Shown: in pieces, positions 1 through 10,051 of the stretch
How positions within the stretch are numbered: position 1 is the stretch's first letter
Layout of the letters: every line of letters begins with the position of its first letter
Assembly (NCBI RefSeq): GCF_003119195.2
Contig: NZ_CP022255.1
Coordinates: 496,001-560,000, forward strand
Source: Azospirillum baldaniorum
GTDB taxonomy: Bacteria; Pseudomonadota; Alphaproteobacteria; Azospirillales; Azospirillaceae
Length of the DNA stretch: 64,000 bases
Reading direction: 5' to 3'
Program-made: the position numbers and the translations under genes
Notes under the pieces: model-generated
Seen by the model: the letters and a program-made list of their open reading frames with translations, nothing else
Database searches by the model: none
Told to the model about the DNA's origin: nothing

Positions 1-834
1 CATGGAGGGGCGGTGCGCAGTTCCACCGGAATGGCGGTGGACAGCGAGTCCTTTGCCGGACAGGACTTCGACACGGTGCTGGTGGGCGGCGGTGTGGAGG
101 TGCCCCGGCCGAGCGACGGGCTGCGCGCCTGGATCGCCGGCCGTCTGCCCGCCGTGCGACGCCTGGGCGCAATCTGCACCGGCGCGTTCGTGCTCGCCGA
201 ATCCGGTGTGCTGAACGGGCGGCGCGCCACCACCCACTGGCTTCTGGCGCGCGAGTTGGGGACGCGGTTTCCGGCCATCCAGGTCGAGGAGGACCGCATC
301 TTCATCATCGACGGGCCGGTCTGGAGTTCCGCCGGCATGACCGCGGGCGTCGATCTGGCTCTGGCGATGGTGGAGAAGGATCTCGGCAGCGACATCGCCC
401 GGTCGGTCGCCCGTAAGCTGGTCATGTATCATCGCCGGGGCGGCGGCCAGACCCAGCATTCGGAGCTGCTGGAGATGGCGGCGAAGTCCGACCGCATCGA
501 GGCGGCGTTGACCTACGCGCGGCAGAACCTGAAAAATCCGCTGTCGGTGGAGGAGTTGGCGGGTGCCGCCGCCTTGAGCCCCCGCCAGTTCAGCCGCGCC
601 TTCCGCGCCGAGACCGGGCAGTCCCCGGCCAAGGCGGTGGAGCAATTGCGGCTGGAAAGCGCGCGCCTGATGCTGGAGCAGACGCGGCACCCGGTCGAGG
701 TTATCGCCCGCGAAAGCGGCTTTGCCGATCCGGAGCGCATGCGGCGCGCCTTTCTGCGCGCCTTCGGCCAGCCGCCCCAGGCGATGCGGCGGGCCGCAAG
801 GCAGGACGTGCGATCCACCGAGGCACCCGCTTGA
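1..834 (+). CDS. GlxA-family AraC transcriptional regulator, C-terminal part (5' end outside window)
   Basis: The reading frame is open from the first base, so the start codon lies upstream; the in-frame GTG at 13 falls inside the DJ-1/PfpI domain and is not a credible start. The first half matches the DJ-1/PfpI-like glutamine amidotransferase fold of GlxA-type regulators (LVGGG, then GAICTGAFVLAESG around the nucleophile elbow). The last ~110 residues are an AraC/XylS double helix-turn-helix (LSVEELAGAAALSPRQFSRAF and a second HTH near VIARESGFADPERMRRAF). The family senses small nitrogen compounds or unknown ligands and acts as a DNA-binding activator. Its target is not visible here, since the next gene is convergent. 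Confidence 0.9.
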   Translation, partial: HGGAVRSSTGMAVDSESFAGQDFDTVLVGGGVEVPRPSDGLRAWIAGRLPAVRRLGAICTGAFVLAESGVLNGRRATTHWLLARELGTRFPAIQVEEDRIFIIDGPVWSSAGMTAGVDLALAMVEKDLGSDIARSVARKLVMYHRRGGGQTQHSELLEMAAKSDRIEAALTYARQNLKNPLSVEELAGAAALSPRQFSRAFRAETGQSPAKAVEQLRLESARLMLEQTRHPVEVIARESGFADPERMRRAFLRAFGQPPQAMRRAARQDVRSTEAPA

Positions 835-932
835 CGGGCTGGGGCCGCGCATCGCCGGATCCGTGCCGCCTCCGCGTGCCGGAGCGCGCCAAGCCCATCA
901 CGGGACGGTGGCCTCGTCCTGCTAAGAGTGCC

Positions 933-997
933 GATCAAAACCTCCGCCGGGCCGAGTAAAATCAATGGCTTGAGCCTATGGAGACGGGGTTTTGATC
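933..997. repeat. 10-bp inverted repeat between convergent genes
   Basis: GATCAAAACC (933-942) and GGTTTTGATC (988-997) are perfect reverse complements separated by 45 bases. They lie in the 169-base gap between the convergent GlxA-type regulator and acyl-CoA synthetase genes. There is no T-run after either arm, so it is at best a weak bidirectional transcription barrier. Nothing else was recognised in the gap. Confidence 0.35.
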
Positions 998-1003
998 CGC
1001 GCT

Positions 1004-2683
<1,680 letters not shown>

Positions 2684-2697
2684 GCGGCGGGCCTCTC

Positions 2698-3771
2698 TCA
2701 TTCCGGCAGGATGCGGCGCTTCTGGAGTTCCTGGAGGAGATCGACGAACATCTCCTCGCTGTCCACGCAGTCGTGGAAGCCCAGCTTGCGCGCTTTGATC
2801 GTGCTCATGTGGTGCGGGTTGGGGCGCTGGCCGTAGCCGAACAGGAAGTCGGCGAACTGCCAGGACGGCACGACCTCGGTGTATTTGTAGGGCTTGAGAC
2901 CGTGCTTGGCGACCACGCGGTCCCAGATCGGCTCGTTCTGCGGCATGATGCGGGCCAGCGAGAAGGGTTGCGCCGGCTCCAGCTCCATGCGGAACAGCTC
3001 CGCCACCTTGGGAAACACGTTCTCCCAGACATAGACGTCGCCGTTGGCGATGTTGAAGACCTGGTTGGCGCATTGCGGGCTGGTGCCGGCCCATTCGGCG
3101 GCCTTGGCGATCAGCCGGGCGTCGGTCGCCTCGCCGATGCGCGACGCCCCGCCGGGGAAGCGCAGCGGCAGGCCGTATTCGCGCGACACCGCGGCGAAGA
3201 CGCCGATGGCGGTGATGATGTTCAAGGGGCTGCCGACCGCGAGGCCGCAGACGATCTGCGGGCGCAGCACGCTCCAGCTCCACTCCTTGCCCTGCTGGCG
3301 TTCGCTGATCCAGTCCTGCTGGTCGTAGTAGAAGTTGGGGCGCATGTAGCGTTGGTCGCTCTCCCGCGCTGGCTGGCGGAAGGGGCCGAGATGGCCGCCA
3401 TAGGCCTTGGTGCCCTGCAACAGCGTGATGTGGCGCAGGTTGGACGACACCGCCTCGACGTTCTCGACCACGTTCTTCAGCATGGCGAGGTTGGTCTCGA
3501 CATGGTCCCATTCCGACCAGCCGCGCGTCACGTCGGGCTTCTCGTAGACGGCGGTGTAGCAGATGTTGGTGACGCCCTTGATCTCGCGCAGGTTGCGGCA
3601 GTCGTCGGGGTTGCGCAGATCGACGGCCGCCCATTCGGCGGTGGTCTCGAAATCCGGAGTGCGGCGCGACACGCCGCAGACGTCCCATTCCGGGGAGGCT
3701 TCGAAATGCTCCAGCATCGGGCGGCCGACGGTCCCCAGCGCACCCACGATCAGCATCTTCTGACGGGCCAT
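2698..3771 (-). CDS. PRISE-type SDR reductase (progesterone 5-beta-reductase/iridoid synthase-like)
   Basis: This 357-residue atypical short-chain dehydrogenase has the N-terminal NADP(H) motif IVGALGTVGRPMLEHF. It also has the family signatures LLQGTKAYGGHLGP and NFYYDQQDWI; the tyrosine of the latter replaces the usual YxxxK and is typical of the PRISE group. Characterised members reduce the C=C bond of enones such as steroid 3-oxo-4-enes or 8-oxogeranial. ATG 3771 is preferred over the in-frame GTG at 3777 because AAGGA lies 8 bases upstream of it. It is placed between the Liv-type transporter and the acyl-CoA synthetase, suggesting reduction of an unsaturated carbonyl in the same pathway. 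The substrate is not known. Confidence 0.87.
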   Translation of the reverse strand: MARQKMLIVGALGTVGRPMLEHFEASPEWDVCGVSRRTPDFETTAEWAAVDLRNPDDCRNLREIKGVTNICYTAVYEKPDVTRGWSEWDHVETNLAMLKNVVENVEAVSSNLRHITLLQGTKAYGGHLGPFRQPARESDQRYMRPNFYYDQQDWISERQQGKEWSWSVLRPQIVCGLAVGSPLNIITAIGVFAAVSREYGLPLRFPGGASRIGEATDARLIAKAAEWAGTSPQCANQVFNIANGDVYVWENVFPKVAELFRMELEPAQPFSLARIMPQNEPIWDRVVAKHGLKPYKYTEVVPSWQFADFLFGYGQRPNPHHMSTIKARKLGFHDCVDSEEMFVDLLQELQKRRILPE

Positions 3772-3797
3772 GAACACGATCCTTCTGTGCGGAATTC

Positions 3798-4532
3798 TTA
3801 GAAAAGGGTCATCAGGTATTGGCGGTCGCCCAGCGGTTCGGGCGGGCCCTCGTAAATCTTGCGGCCGGTGCGCAGCACGGTGACGCTCTGCGCGATCGGC
3901 AGGGCGTGGACGACGTTCTGCTCGACCATCAGCACGGCCATGCGCAGCGCCCGGTTCACCTCGGCGATGGCCTCCATGACGCGCTGGACGAGGTTGGGGG
4001 CGAGGCCGATGGACGGTTCGTCGAGGATCATCACGTCGGGCCGGTGCATCAGCGCCATGCCCATCGCCAGCATCTGCTGCTGGCCGCCGGACATGGTGCC
4101 GGCGATCTGGCCGGCGCGTTCGCGCAGGATCGGGAACAGGTCCATCACCGCGTCGCGGTTCGCCCGGATTTCCGCCGGGTCCTGCGCCGTGTAGGCGCCA
4201 AGTTCCAGATTCTCGCGCACGGTCAGGCTGCGGAAGATGCCGTGCCCCTGCGGAACCAGCGCGATCCCCGCCTTCACGTTGTCGGCGCAGCGCCGCCGGG
4301 TGATATCCTCCCCCCGGTAGCGTACGGTCCCGGCGGAGGGGCGCAGCAGCCCGAAGACGGAGCGCACCAGCGTCGTCTTGCCGGCCCCGTTGTGGCCCAG
4401 CAGCACGCGGATTTCGCCGGCCCGCACCGTCAGGTCCACGTCGTGGACCACCGCCCGCTTGCCGTAGCCGGCGCTGAGGCCGCGCACCTCCAGGACGGGT
4501 TCGGCGATCGGCATGGTGTGAATCTCGGTCAT
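3798..4532 (-). CDS. livF: Branched-chain-amino-acid-type ABC transporter ATPase LivF
   Basis: This 244-residue ATP-binding subunit energises import through the LivH/LivM pore. It shows Walker A GHNGAGKTT, the signature MSGGQQQML, Walker B VMILDEPSIGLAP and the H-loop region VEQNV. It is the shorter LivF type. The start ATG at 4532 overlaps the stop of the fused permease-ATPase gene by 4 bases (ATGA), indicating translational coupling. HAAT/Liv transporters also carry aromatic acids, dicarboxylates and other acids, so a catabolic operon suggests a carboxylic acid substrate rather than leucine. Confidence 0.94.
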   Translation of the reverse strand: MTEIHTMPIAEPVLEVRGLSAGYGKRAVVHDVDLTVRAGEIRVLLGHNGAGKTTLVRSVFGLLRPSAGTVRYRGEDITRRRCADNVKAGIALVPQGHGIFRSLTVRENLELGAYTAQDPAEIRANRDAVMDLFPILRERAGQIAGTMSGGQQQMLAMGMALMHRPDVMILDEPSIGLAPNLVQRVMEAIAEVNRALRMAVLMVEQNVVHALPIAQSVTVLRTGRKIYEGPPEPLGDRQYLMTLF

Positions 4533-6232
4533 CCGAAATACCTCTCGGCCAGTTCGCGGTCGCGCATCAGCGTGTCCGGCGGTCCCTTGGTCAGCACGCG
4601 GCCCTCGTCGATGAAGACGATCTCGTCGCAGACGCCGCGGATGACCTCCAGATTGTGCTCGATGATGCAGACGGCCTTGTTGGCGCGGGCGAGGTCGCGG
4701 ATCACCCCGCAGATGCGCTCCACCGTCACGGTGTCGAGGCCGGACAGCGGCTCGTCGAGCAGCAGCACGTCGGCCCCGGTCGCCAGCAGCCGGGCGATGA
4801 CCAGCAGCTTCTCCTCGGCGTAGGAGAGGTTGGCGGCGGTCTCGTCGGCCTTGGCGAGCAGCCCGACGAAGGAGGCGATCTCCAGCGCGCGGGCGACGTT
4901 CTCGCGGTCGGCCCGGCGAACCAGGCCGGGGCGGAAATAGACGTCCAGCGGGCGGTCGCCCGGCTGTGCGGGCAGCGAAACCAGGATGTTCTCCACCACC
5001 GTCAGCTTGGTGAAGAGCTTCAGGTCCTGGAAGGAGCGGGCCAGCCCGGCGGCCACCACCTCGTGCGGCTTCAGCGTCGTCATGTCGCGGCCCCGGTAGA
5101 GGATGGTGCCGCCGGTCGGGCGCAGGAAACCGGACAGCAGGTTGAAGGCGGTCGTCTTGCCGGCGCCGTTGGGGCCGATCAGCCCGACGATCTCGCCGCG
5201 CTTCAGGTCGATGGTCAGGTCCTTCACCGCCTGGATGCCGCCGAAGTGCTTGGACAGCGAGGTCGCGGAGACCACCACCTCCCCCGGTGTGCCGCCTGCG
5301 CGCTCCAGCGCGCCCATGAGCTGGCCGTTGGCGGGAACGCTGGAGCGCGCGGCCCCGGTCGGGGTGCGGAACACCGTCTCGGGGAACAGCCCCTCCGTGC
5401 GCAGGCGCAGGATGACGATCAGCACGACGCCGTAGATCACCTGCCGCACCATGTCGGCGATGTCGCCCGGCACATGGACGAACTTCAGCCCCTCCGGCAA
5501 CAGCACGAGGATCGCCGCCCCGGCCAGCGAGCCCCACAAATTGCCCATGCCGCCCAGGATCACCATGGCGAGGATGAGAATGGTCTCCTCGATGGTGAAG
5601 GATTCCGGGTTCACGAAGGCGATGTAATGGGCGACCAGCGTGCCGGCGACGGAGGCCAGCCCCGCCGACATCGCGAAGACCACCAGCTTCATGCGGACGA
5701 GATTCTTGCCGACCGCCTGGGCCGCCGCCTCGTTCTCCCGCATGGCGCGCAGGGAGCGTCCGAAGGGCGAGGCGCCGAGCCTCCAGGCGACCGCGCAGCA
5801 CAGAGCCGCCATCACCACGGCCAGCGGCAGGAAGGTCACCGGGCTGGTCAGCGCCGTGCCGAACAGCGACACCGGGGGAATGCCGGCGATGCCGTCCGGT
5901 CCGCCGGTCAGCGGCTTGCTGTTCATCAGCACGTCGATGGTGATGGCCTGGAGCGCCAGCGTGATGACGACCAGATAGTGGCTGCCCACCCGCATGGCGG
6001 GAAAGGCGACCAGCAGGCCGATGCCGGCGGTGACCACCATCCCGGCCAGCAGGGTGAGGGGAAAGCCGATGCCGAGCTTCGTCGCCAGGATGCCGGCGGC
6101 GTAGGCGCCGCTGGCGTAGAAGGTGGCGTGCGCCAGGGCGAAGATGCCGCCGAAGCCGATCAACAGGTTGAAGGAGGTCGCCAGGATGCCGTAGAGGCAG
6201 ACCATGACGAGGATGTGGGCGAGATACTCCAT
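4529..6232 (-). CDS. Fused Liv-type permease (LivM) and ATPase (LivG)
   Basis: The first ~290 residues of this 567-residue protein form a LivM-like permease with about eight hydrophobic segments (start MEYLAHILVMVCLYG). A linker of about 25 residues follows, then a complete LivG-type ATPase with Walker A GPNGAGKTT, a signature region LSYAEEKLL and Walker B VLLLDEPLSGLD. The signature is LSYAE rather than LSGGQ, a common LivG variant. Such fusions are widespread in Alphaproteobacteria. A purine-rich GAGGAGAGGG lies upstream of the ATG at 6232. It works with the neighbouring LivH, LivF and periplasmic protein as one importer. Confidence 0.94.
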   Translation of the reverse strand: MEYLAHILVMVCLYGILATSFNLLIGFGGIFALAHATFYASGAYAAGILATKLGIGFPLTLLAGMVVTAGIGLLVAFPAMRVGSHYLVVITLALQAITIDVLMNSKPLTGGPDGIAGIPPVSLFGTALTSPVTFLPLAVVMAALCCAVAWRLGASPFGRSLRAMRENEAAAQAVGKNLVRMKLVVFAMSAGLASVAGTLVAHYIAFVNPESFTIEETILILAMVILGGMGNLWGSLAGAAILVLLPEGLKFVHVPGDIADMVRQVIYGVVLIVILRLRTEGLFPETVFRTPTGAARSSVPANGQLMGALERAGGTPGEVVVSATSLSKHFGGIQAVKDLTIDLKRGEIVGLIGPNGAGKTTAFNLLSGFLRPTGGTILYRGRDMTTLKPHEVVAAGLARSFQDLKLFTKLTVVENILVSLPAQPGDRPLDVYFRPGLVRRADRENVARALEIASFVGLLAKADETAANLSYAEEKLLVIARLLATGADVLLLDEPLSGLDTVTVERICGVIRDLARANKAVCIIEHNLEVIRGVCDEIVFIDEGRVLTKGPPDTLMRDRELAERYFG

Positions 6233-6248
6233 GGCTGTGTCCCTCTCC

Positions 6249-7112
6249 TCACGCCCGGCGGACGATGCCGGAGGGGCGGGCGAGCAGGAACCCGAACAGC
6301 ACCACGAAGACGATGGTGTTCTGCCACTCGGTGGGGATCTGCCACATGCCCAGGCTCTGCACGAAGGCCAGCAGGAAGGCGGCGATGACCGCCCCGCGCA
6401 GCGATCCCACCCCGCCGACGATCACCGCGACGAAGGCGACGAACACCGCGCCGAAGCCCATGTTGGGGTTCAGCCCGTCGCGCAGCAGGACCAGCGCCCC
6501 GGCCACCGCCGACACCGCCGATCCCAGCGCGAAGACCAGGATGGACAGCCGCGTGGTGTCGATGCCGATGACGGTGGCCATCTCGCGGTTGTCGGCCATG
6601 GCGCGGATGGCCTTGCCGTAGCGGCTGGCCCGCAGGAACAGCGCGATGCCGCAGCCGACCAGCAGCGCCGCCGCCACCTGCCCCAATTGAACCGTGGTAA
6701 AGAAGGCGTTGCCGACGAAATGCACGTCGTAGGCGACGCTGTCGACCGTCTTGACCCCGGTGCCGAAGACGATGCCGATCAGGTTCTTCATGACGATGAA
6801 CAGGCCGAGCGAGGCGACCAGAACGACGAAGGGCGGGCTGCCGCTGATTTCGAACGGGCGGTAGATGAACAGGTAGCAGCCGACGCCCAGCGCCGCGGTG
6901 AAGGCGATCCCCAGCAGCACCGCCGCCCAAAACGGCAGCCCGACCAGCGCCGCCAGCGCCCAGATGGCGTAGGCGCCGACCGCATAGACCGGCCCGTAGG
7001 CGAAATGCACGACGCCGGTCGTCCCGAAGATCAACGCGAAGCCCATCGCCAGCAGGGCGAAATGCGCGCCGTTGAACAGACCGTTCAGGGTCAGTTGGAT
7101 GAGCAAATCCAT
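6249..7112 (-). CDS. livH: Branched-chain-amino-acid-type ABC transporter permease LivH
   Basis: This 287-residue inner-membrane protein has about eight transmembrane helices. The LivH pattern is clear: GLFNGAHFALLAMGFALIFG near the N terminus and AFVAVIVGGVGSLRGAVIAA in the conserved cytoplasmic loop that meets the ATPases. ATG 7112 has AGGAG about 10 bases upstream. It follows the substrate-binding protein gene after a gap that contains a REPIN-like repeat, and precedes the LivM-LivG fusion by 16 bases. It would form a heterodimeric pore with the LivM half of the fused protein. Confidence 0.95.
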   Translation of the reverse strand: MDLLIQLTLNGLFNGAHFALLAMGFALIFGTTGVVHFAYGPVYAVGAYAIWALAALVGLPFWAAVLLGIAFTAALGVGCYLFIYRPFEISGSPPFVVLVASLGLFIVMKNLIGIVFGTGVKTVDSVAYDVHFVGNAFFTTVQLGQVAAALLVGCGIALFLRASRYGKAIRAMADNREMATVIGIDTTRLSILVFALGSAVSAVAGALVLLRDGLNPNMGFGAVFVAFVAVIVGGVGSLRGAVIAAFLLAFVQSLGMWQIPTEWQNTIVFVVLFGFLLARPSGIVRRA

Positions 7113-7136
7113 GGAATGGCGCTCCTGTCTATGTCC

Positions 7137-7253
7137 CCCTCTCCCCTCTGGGGAGAGGGTTGGGGTGAGGGGGTTGCGCGTGTCGGAGCGTCCGGCAAAA
7201 GCGCAACCCCCTCACCGGCCCTACGGGCCACCCTCTCCCCAGAGGGGAGAGGG
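7137..7253. repeat. REPIN-like paired inverted repeat, type 1 (copy 1)
   Basis: Two arms built around CCCTCTCCCCTCTGGGGAGAG-like palindromes lie in inverted orientation around a central TGCGCGTGTCGGAGCGTCCGG. The right arm has an extra GGCCCTACGGGCC mini-hairpin. The same core is found in the element at 33136-33252. It occupies the gap between a periplasmic binding protein gene and livH, where such structures often stabilise the upstream mRNA and lower expression of downstream membrane genes. Confidence 0.8.
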
Positions 7254-7273
7254 CTAACGCATTGAAACCGCGG

Positions 7274-8419
7274 TCATTCGCCCGAGGTGAACTTCACGAA
7301 TGTCTGTTGGCCGTTCTCCAGGCGGAACACCGCGACCGGCTTCTGCGCCACGCCGTTCTTGCGGAAGGTCAGCGTCTTGCCGTAGACGCTGTCGAAGGTC
7401 GGGTTTTCCCACAGCGCCTGGACCAGACGCTCGCCGCTGTAATAGTCGCCGCCCTTGGCCTTCGCCCGCCGGATCAGCTCGGCGATGACGTAGACGCCCT
7501 CGTAGTAGTTGGCGGCGTAGAAGTCCGGCATCTCGCCGAACTTGGCCCGGTAGGCGTCGGCGAAGCGCTTGGACCAGGGATTCTCGTCGGTGGCGGCGAA
7601 ATAGTCGGTGACGACCTCCACCCCCTCGGCGTGCTTGCCGGCGACCTTGGTGTCCTCGGCGGTCCATTCCATGCAGTAGACCGGCTGCTTCATGCCCAGC
7701 TCGCGCATCCGCTTCACCGCCAGCCCGGCCTGCGGCGTGGTCGGCCAGTTGGCGATGGCGTCGGGCTGGGAGGCGCGCAGCTTGGCGACCTGGGTGTCGA
7801 TGTTGGCGGCATCGGCCTGGAACTGCTCGGCGGCGACCATCTTCAGCCCCATGCCCTCCCACGCCTTGGTGGTGGCGGCGATGGTGGCGTCGCCGAACTC
7901 CGACTTGATGGCGATCTGGGCGAGCTTCTTGGCCCCCTGCTCGGCCGCGCGGTGGGCGATGCCGGCGGCCAGATCGGACGCCATGGAGCGGATGTTGAAC
8001 ATGTAGGGGGAGGTGCCGACCGTCTGGGCGCTGACCCCGCCGCCGTTGATCATCATCACCTTCTTCTGGTCGCCGATGGGCATGGTGGCCAGCGTCACCG
8101 TGGAGAAGGAGGGGAGTACCGCCTTCACCCCCTCGACGTCGACCAGCCGGTTCATGCCGGCGACCGCCGCCTGGGCGCTGCCGCTCTTGTGGTCCTCGAT
8201 GACCAGCTGCAGCTTGATGCCGTCGATGCCCCCCTGGGCGTTGATCTCGTCCACCGCAAGCTGCGCCCCGGCGCTCATCACCTTGCCGTAATGGGGCGAG
8301 GCGCCGGTCATCGCGAAGATGCCGCCGATCTTGTAGACCGCCGGGTCGGCGGCCAGCGCGGCGCCGCTGGTGAGCGCGCTGCTCAGCACGAGCGCGGCGA
8401 ACAGGGTGCGTTTCGACAT
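7274..8419 (-). CDS. Periplasmic substrate-binding protein of Liv-type ABC transporter
   Basis: This 381-residue type I periplasmic binding protein (Peripla_BP_6/LivK fold) has an N-terminal signal peptide ending near SGAALAADP. The mature start VYKIGGIFAMTGASPHYGKVMSAGAQLAVDEINAQGG is typical of the family. ATG 8419 follows GGGAGGGA by 3 bases, a strong ribosome-binding site, and gives the shortest sensible signal peptide; a longer reading frame exists but has no signal character. It delivers substrate to the LivH/LivM-G/LivF importer encoded downstream. The ligand is unknown; the operon context suggests a hydrophobic or aromatic acid. Confidence 0.92.
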   Translation of the reverse strand: MSKRTLFAALVLSSALTSGAALAADPAVYKIGGIFAMTGASPHYGKVMSAGAQLAVDEINAQGGIDGIKLQLVIEDHKSGSAQAAVAGMNRLVDVEGVKAVLPSFSTVTLATMPIGDQKKVMMINGGGVSAQTVGTSPYMFNIRSMASDLAAGIAHRAAEQGAKKLAQIAIKSEFGDATIAATTKAWEGMGLKMVAAEQFQADAANIDTQVAKLRASQPDAIANWPTTPQAGLAVKRMRELGMKQPVYCMEWTAEDTKVAGKHAEGVEVVTDYFAATDENPWSKRFADAYRAKFGEMPDFYAANYYEGVYVIAELIRRAKAKGGDYYSGERLVQALWENPTFDSVYGKTLTFRKNGVAQKPVAVFRLENGQQTFVKFTSGE

Positions 8420-8494
8420 CGTTCCCTCCCAGGAATCCGTTGTTCGGGGGTGACGCGGTCCCGTTGGCGGGACTCGTTGCCGTTTCAAAAGAAA

Positions 8495-9241
8495 TCAGCG
8501 GGCAAAAGACAGCCCGGACAGCAGCCGCCGGACGGACGGCGCCGCGTGGTTCTCGGCCAGCAGCGGGGCCAGCCGCGCGGTCTTTTCCGCCATCGATGGG
8601 CGGTCCTCCATCCGCAGGATGCGCCGGCCCGCCGCCAGGGCGTCCAGTCGGTCGCGGTAGTAGGCGATGCGCGCCTCCGCCGTCTCGGCAAAGCCGTCTG
8701 CGGGCAGGATCTCCGTCAGGAAGCCGAAGCCGTAGGCCTGCGCCGCGTCCATCATCCGACCCCCCGCCAGGATCTGGAAGGCCAGCGCCGCCGGCAGCCG
8801 TTCCGTCAGGGCGGCGTGGACGAAGGCCGGGTAGAGGCCGAAGCGCATCTCCGGAAAGCCGAACTGCACATCGTCGGCGCCCAGCACGAGGTCGCTGAGG
8901 CACGCCACGATGCAGCCAGCGCCCAGCGTCCGGCCGTGGACCACGCTGATCACCGGCACCGCCGATCCATGCAGCGCCTGCATCGCCGCCCGCAGCGCCT
9001 CCTCCTGGGCGGCGAAGGCCTCGGCACCGCGGCTCATCTCGGCGACATCGCCGCCGGCGCAGAAGCCGCGCGGTCCGGCGCCATCGATCGCCACCAGGGC
9101 CGCGCCGTCGGCGGGCGCGCCGTCCACGGCCTCGGCCAGCGCCCGCAGGGTCGCGGTGTCGAGCGCGTTGATCTTCGCGGGGCGGTTCAGAGTGATGCGC
9201 CGCAGATCGCCGTCGTCGCGGACGAGAAGCGTGCCGGTCAT
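8495..9241 (-). CDS. Enoyl-CoA hydratase/isomerase (crotonase family)
   Basis: This 248-residue crotonase-fold protein shows the first oxyanion-hole region GPRGFCAGGDVAEM and the second one HGRTLGAGCIVACLSD. The acidic residue FPEMRFGL sits at the position of a catalytic glutamate. It would hydrate or isomerise a CoA-linked substrate. The start overlaps the stop of the MaoC-like gene by 4 bases. It lies between the MaoC/DUF35/thiolase-like group and the transporter. Some members of this group are hydrolases or isomerases, so the precise reaction is open. Confidence 0.9.
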   Translation of the reverse strand: MTGTLLVRDDGDLRRITLNRPAKINALDTATLRALAEAVDGAPADGAALVAIDGAGPRGFCAGGDVAEMSRGAEAFAAQEEALRAAMQALHGSAVPVISVVHGRTLGAGCIVACLSDLVLGADDVQFGFPEMRFGLYPAFVHAALTERLPAALAFQILAGGRMMDAAQAYGFGFLTEILPADGFAETAEARIAYYRDRLDALAAGRRILRMEDRPSMAEKTARLAPLLAENHAAPSVRRLLSGLSFAR

Positions 9242-9639
9242 GACGCAGCCCTCCCCGGCCCGTGCAGGATGCGTCCGGCGATCACCGTTTCACCATGCTG
9301 GTTGTCGATCCAGACGTCGTAGCCGTCGCCGTCGGCGCGGCGCTGGCCGCCCGCGGTCACCACGTCGTCCTCGCGCACCGGGCGCAGGAAGCGGATGTCG
9401 AGCGTCGCGTCGGACACCGCCGCCTCGCCCAGGCTGTGCCGGACCGACTGCCAGAGCAGATTCACCGACAGCAGGCCGTGGGCGATGATGCCCTTCATCG
9501 GCGTCGTCGCCGCGAAGTCGGGATCGACGTGGATCGGGTTGAAATCGTCGGTCAGCTCGGCGTAGAGCCGGATCGCCGCGCGGTCGATCCGCTTGGTGAC
9601 CGGGGTCAGGCGGTCGATGGTGATCGTCCCGTCCGCCAT
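9238..9639 (-). CDS. MaoC-like (R)-enoyl-CoA hydratase, catalytic hotdog subunit
   Basis: This 133-residue single hotdog domain carries the complete hydratase-2 motif: DDFNPIHVD with aspartate 32 and histidine 37, followed by the helix MKGIIAHGLLSVN. These residues are the catalytic pair in characterised (R)-specific hydratases. The neighbouring 127-residue gene, 2 bases upstream, is a second hotdog that lacks the pair, so the two probably form a heteromer with one active subunit. Single-domain pairs of this type hydrate CoA esters with bulky chains, as in steroid side-chain breakdown. The substrate is inferred only from context. Confidence 0.88.
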   Translation of the reverse strand: MADGTITIDRLTPVTKRIDRAAIRLYAELTDDFNPIHVDPDFAATTPMKGIIAHGLLSVNLLWQSVRHSLGEAAVSDATLDIRFLRPVREDDVVTAGGQRRADGDGYDVWIDNQHGETVIAGRILHGPGRAAS

Positions 9640-9641
9640 GG

Positions 9642-10025
9642 TCAGGCCGCCCACAGGATGGTCATGCGGCCGCGGAAGCAGGGGGTCCCGTCCTCCCCCA
9701 CCGTCTCGGTGTCGAAATGGACCCAGCGGCGGTCGCGCTTCAGCTCCTTTCCGGCGCAGGCGATGCGGGTGGTCAAACGCTCCCCGACCGCCGGGCGGCG
9801 CAGCATCTCGTAACGCTGGGAGCCGTGGATATTCCCCGGCGGACGCGGCACGACGAGGCTGGAATAGGCCCGCATGGTGGCCACCGCGATCATCCCGGCG
9901 GGCATTCGCCCGTCCGGCGGGTCGTCGGGGTAGAGGCTGGTCCAGCGCTCCATCAGCGCGTCGGACAGGTGAAGCTCCTCGGCGCCGAAGGCGGCGCCCT
10001 CCCGGAGCGTGTCGAACAGATGCAT
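9642..10025 (-). CDS. Hotdog-fold partner of MaoC-like hydratase (non-catalytic)
   Basis: This 127-residue protein has a hotdog-like layout: a helix with MPAGMIAVATMRAYSSLV, then strands ending GTPCFRGRMTILWAA. The Asp-x-x-x-x-His hydratase motif of its neighbour is missing. The ATG at 10025 (MHLFDTLREG) has GGAAGGGA 6 bases upstream. The gene sits directly between the DUF35 protein and the catalytic MaoC-like gene, which favours a structural role in a mixed hydratase. It could also be a stand-alone thioesterase-like protein. The fold call is from pattern recognition and is less certain than that of its neighbours. Confidence 0.72.
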   Translation of the reverse strand: MHLFDTLREGAAFGAEELHLSDALMERWTSLYPDDPPDGRMPAGMIAVATMRAYSSLVVPRPPGNIHGSQRYEMLRRPAVGERLTTRIACAGKELKRDRRWVHFDTETVGEDGTPCFRGRMTILWAA

Positions 10026-10051
10026 GGATGGTCCCTTCCGAAGGGTTGGGT

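Noticed and set aside
2684-3688. Long minus-strand extension upstream of the acyl-CoA synthetase
   Set aside because: The extension is the other frame of the PRISE reductase gene; the true start is at 2683, just after the reductase stop.
4655-6388. 577-codon plus-strand frame opposite the Liv permease-ATPase fusion
   Set aside because: Complement artefact of a clear transporter gene; no motif or ribosome-binding site.
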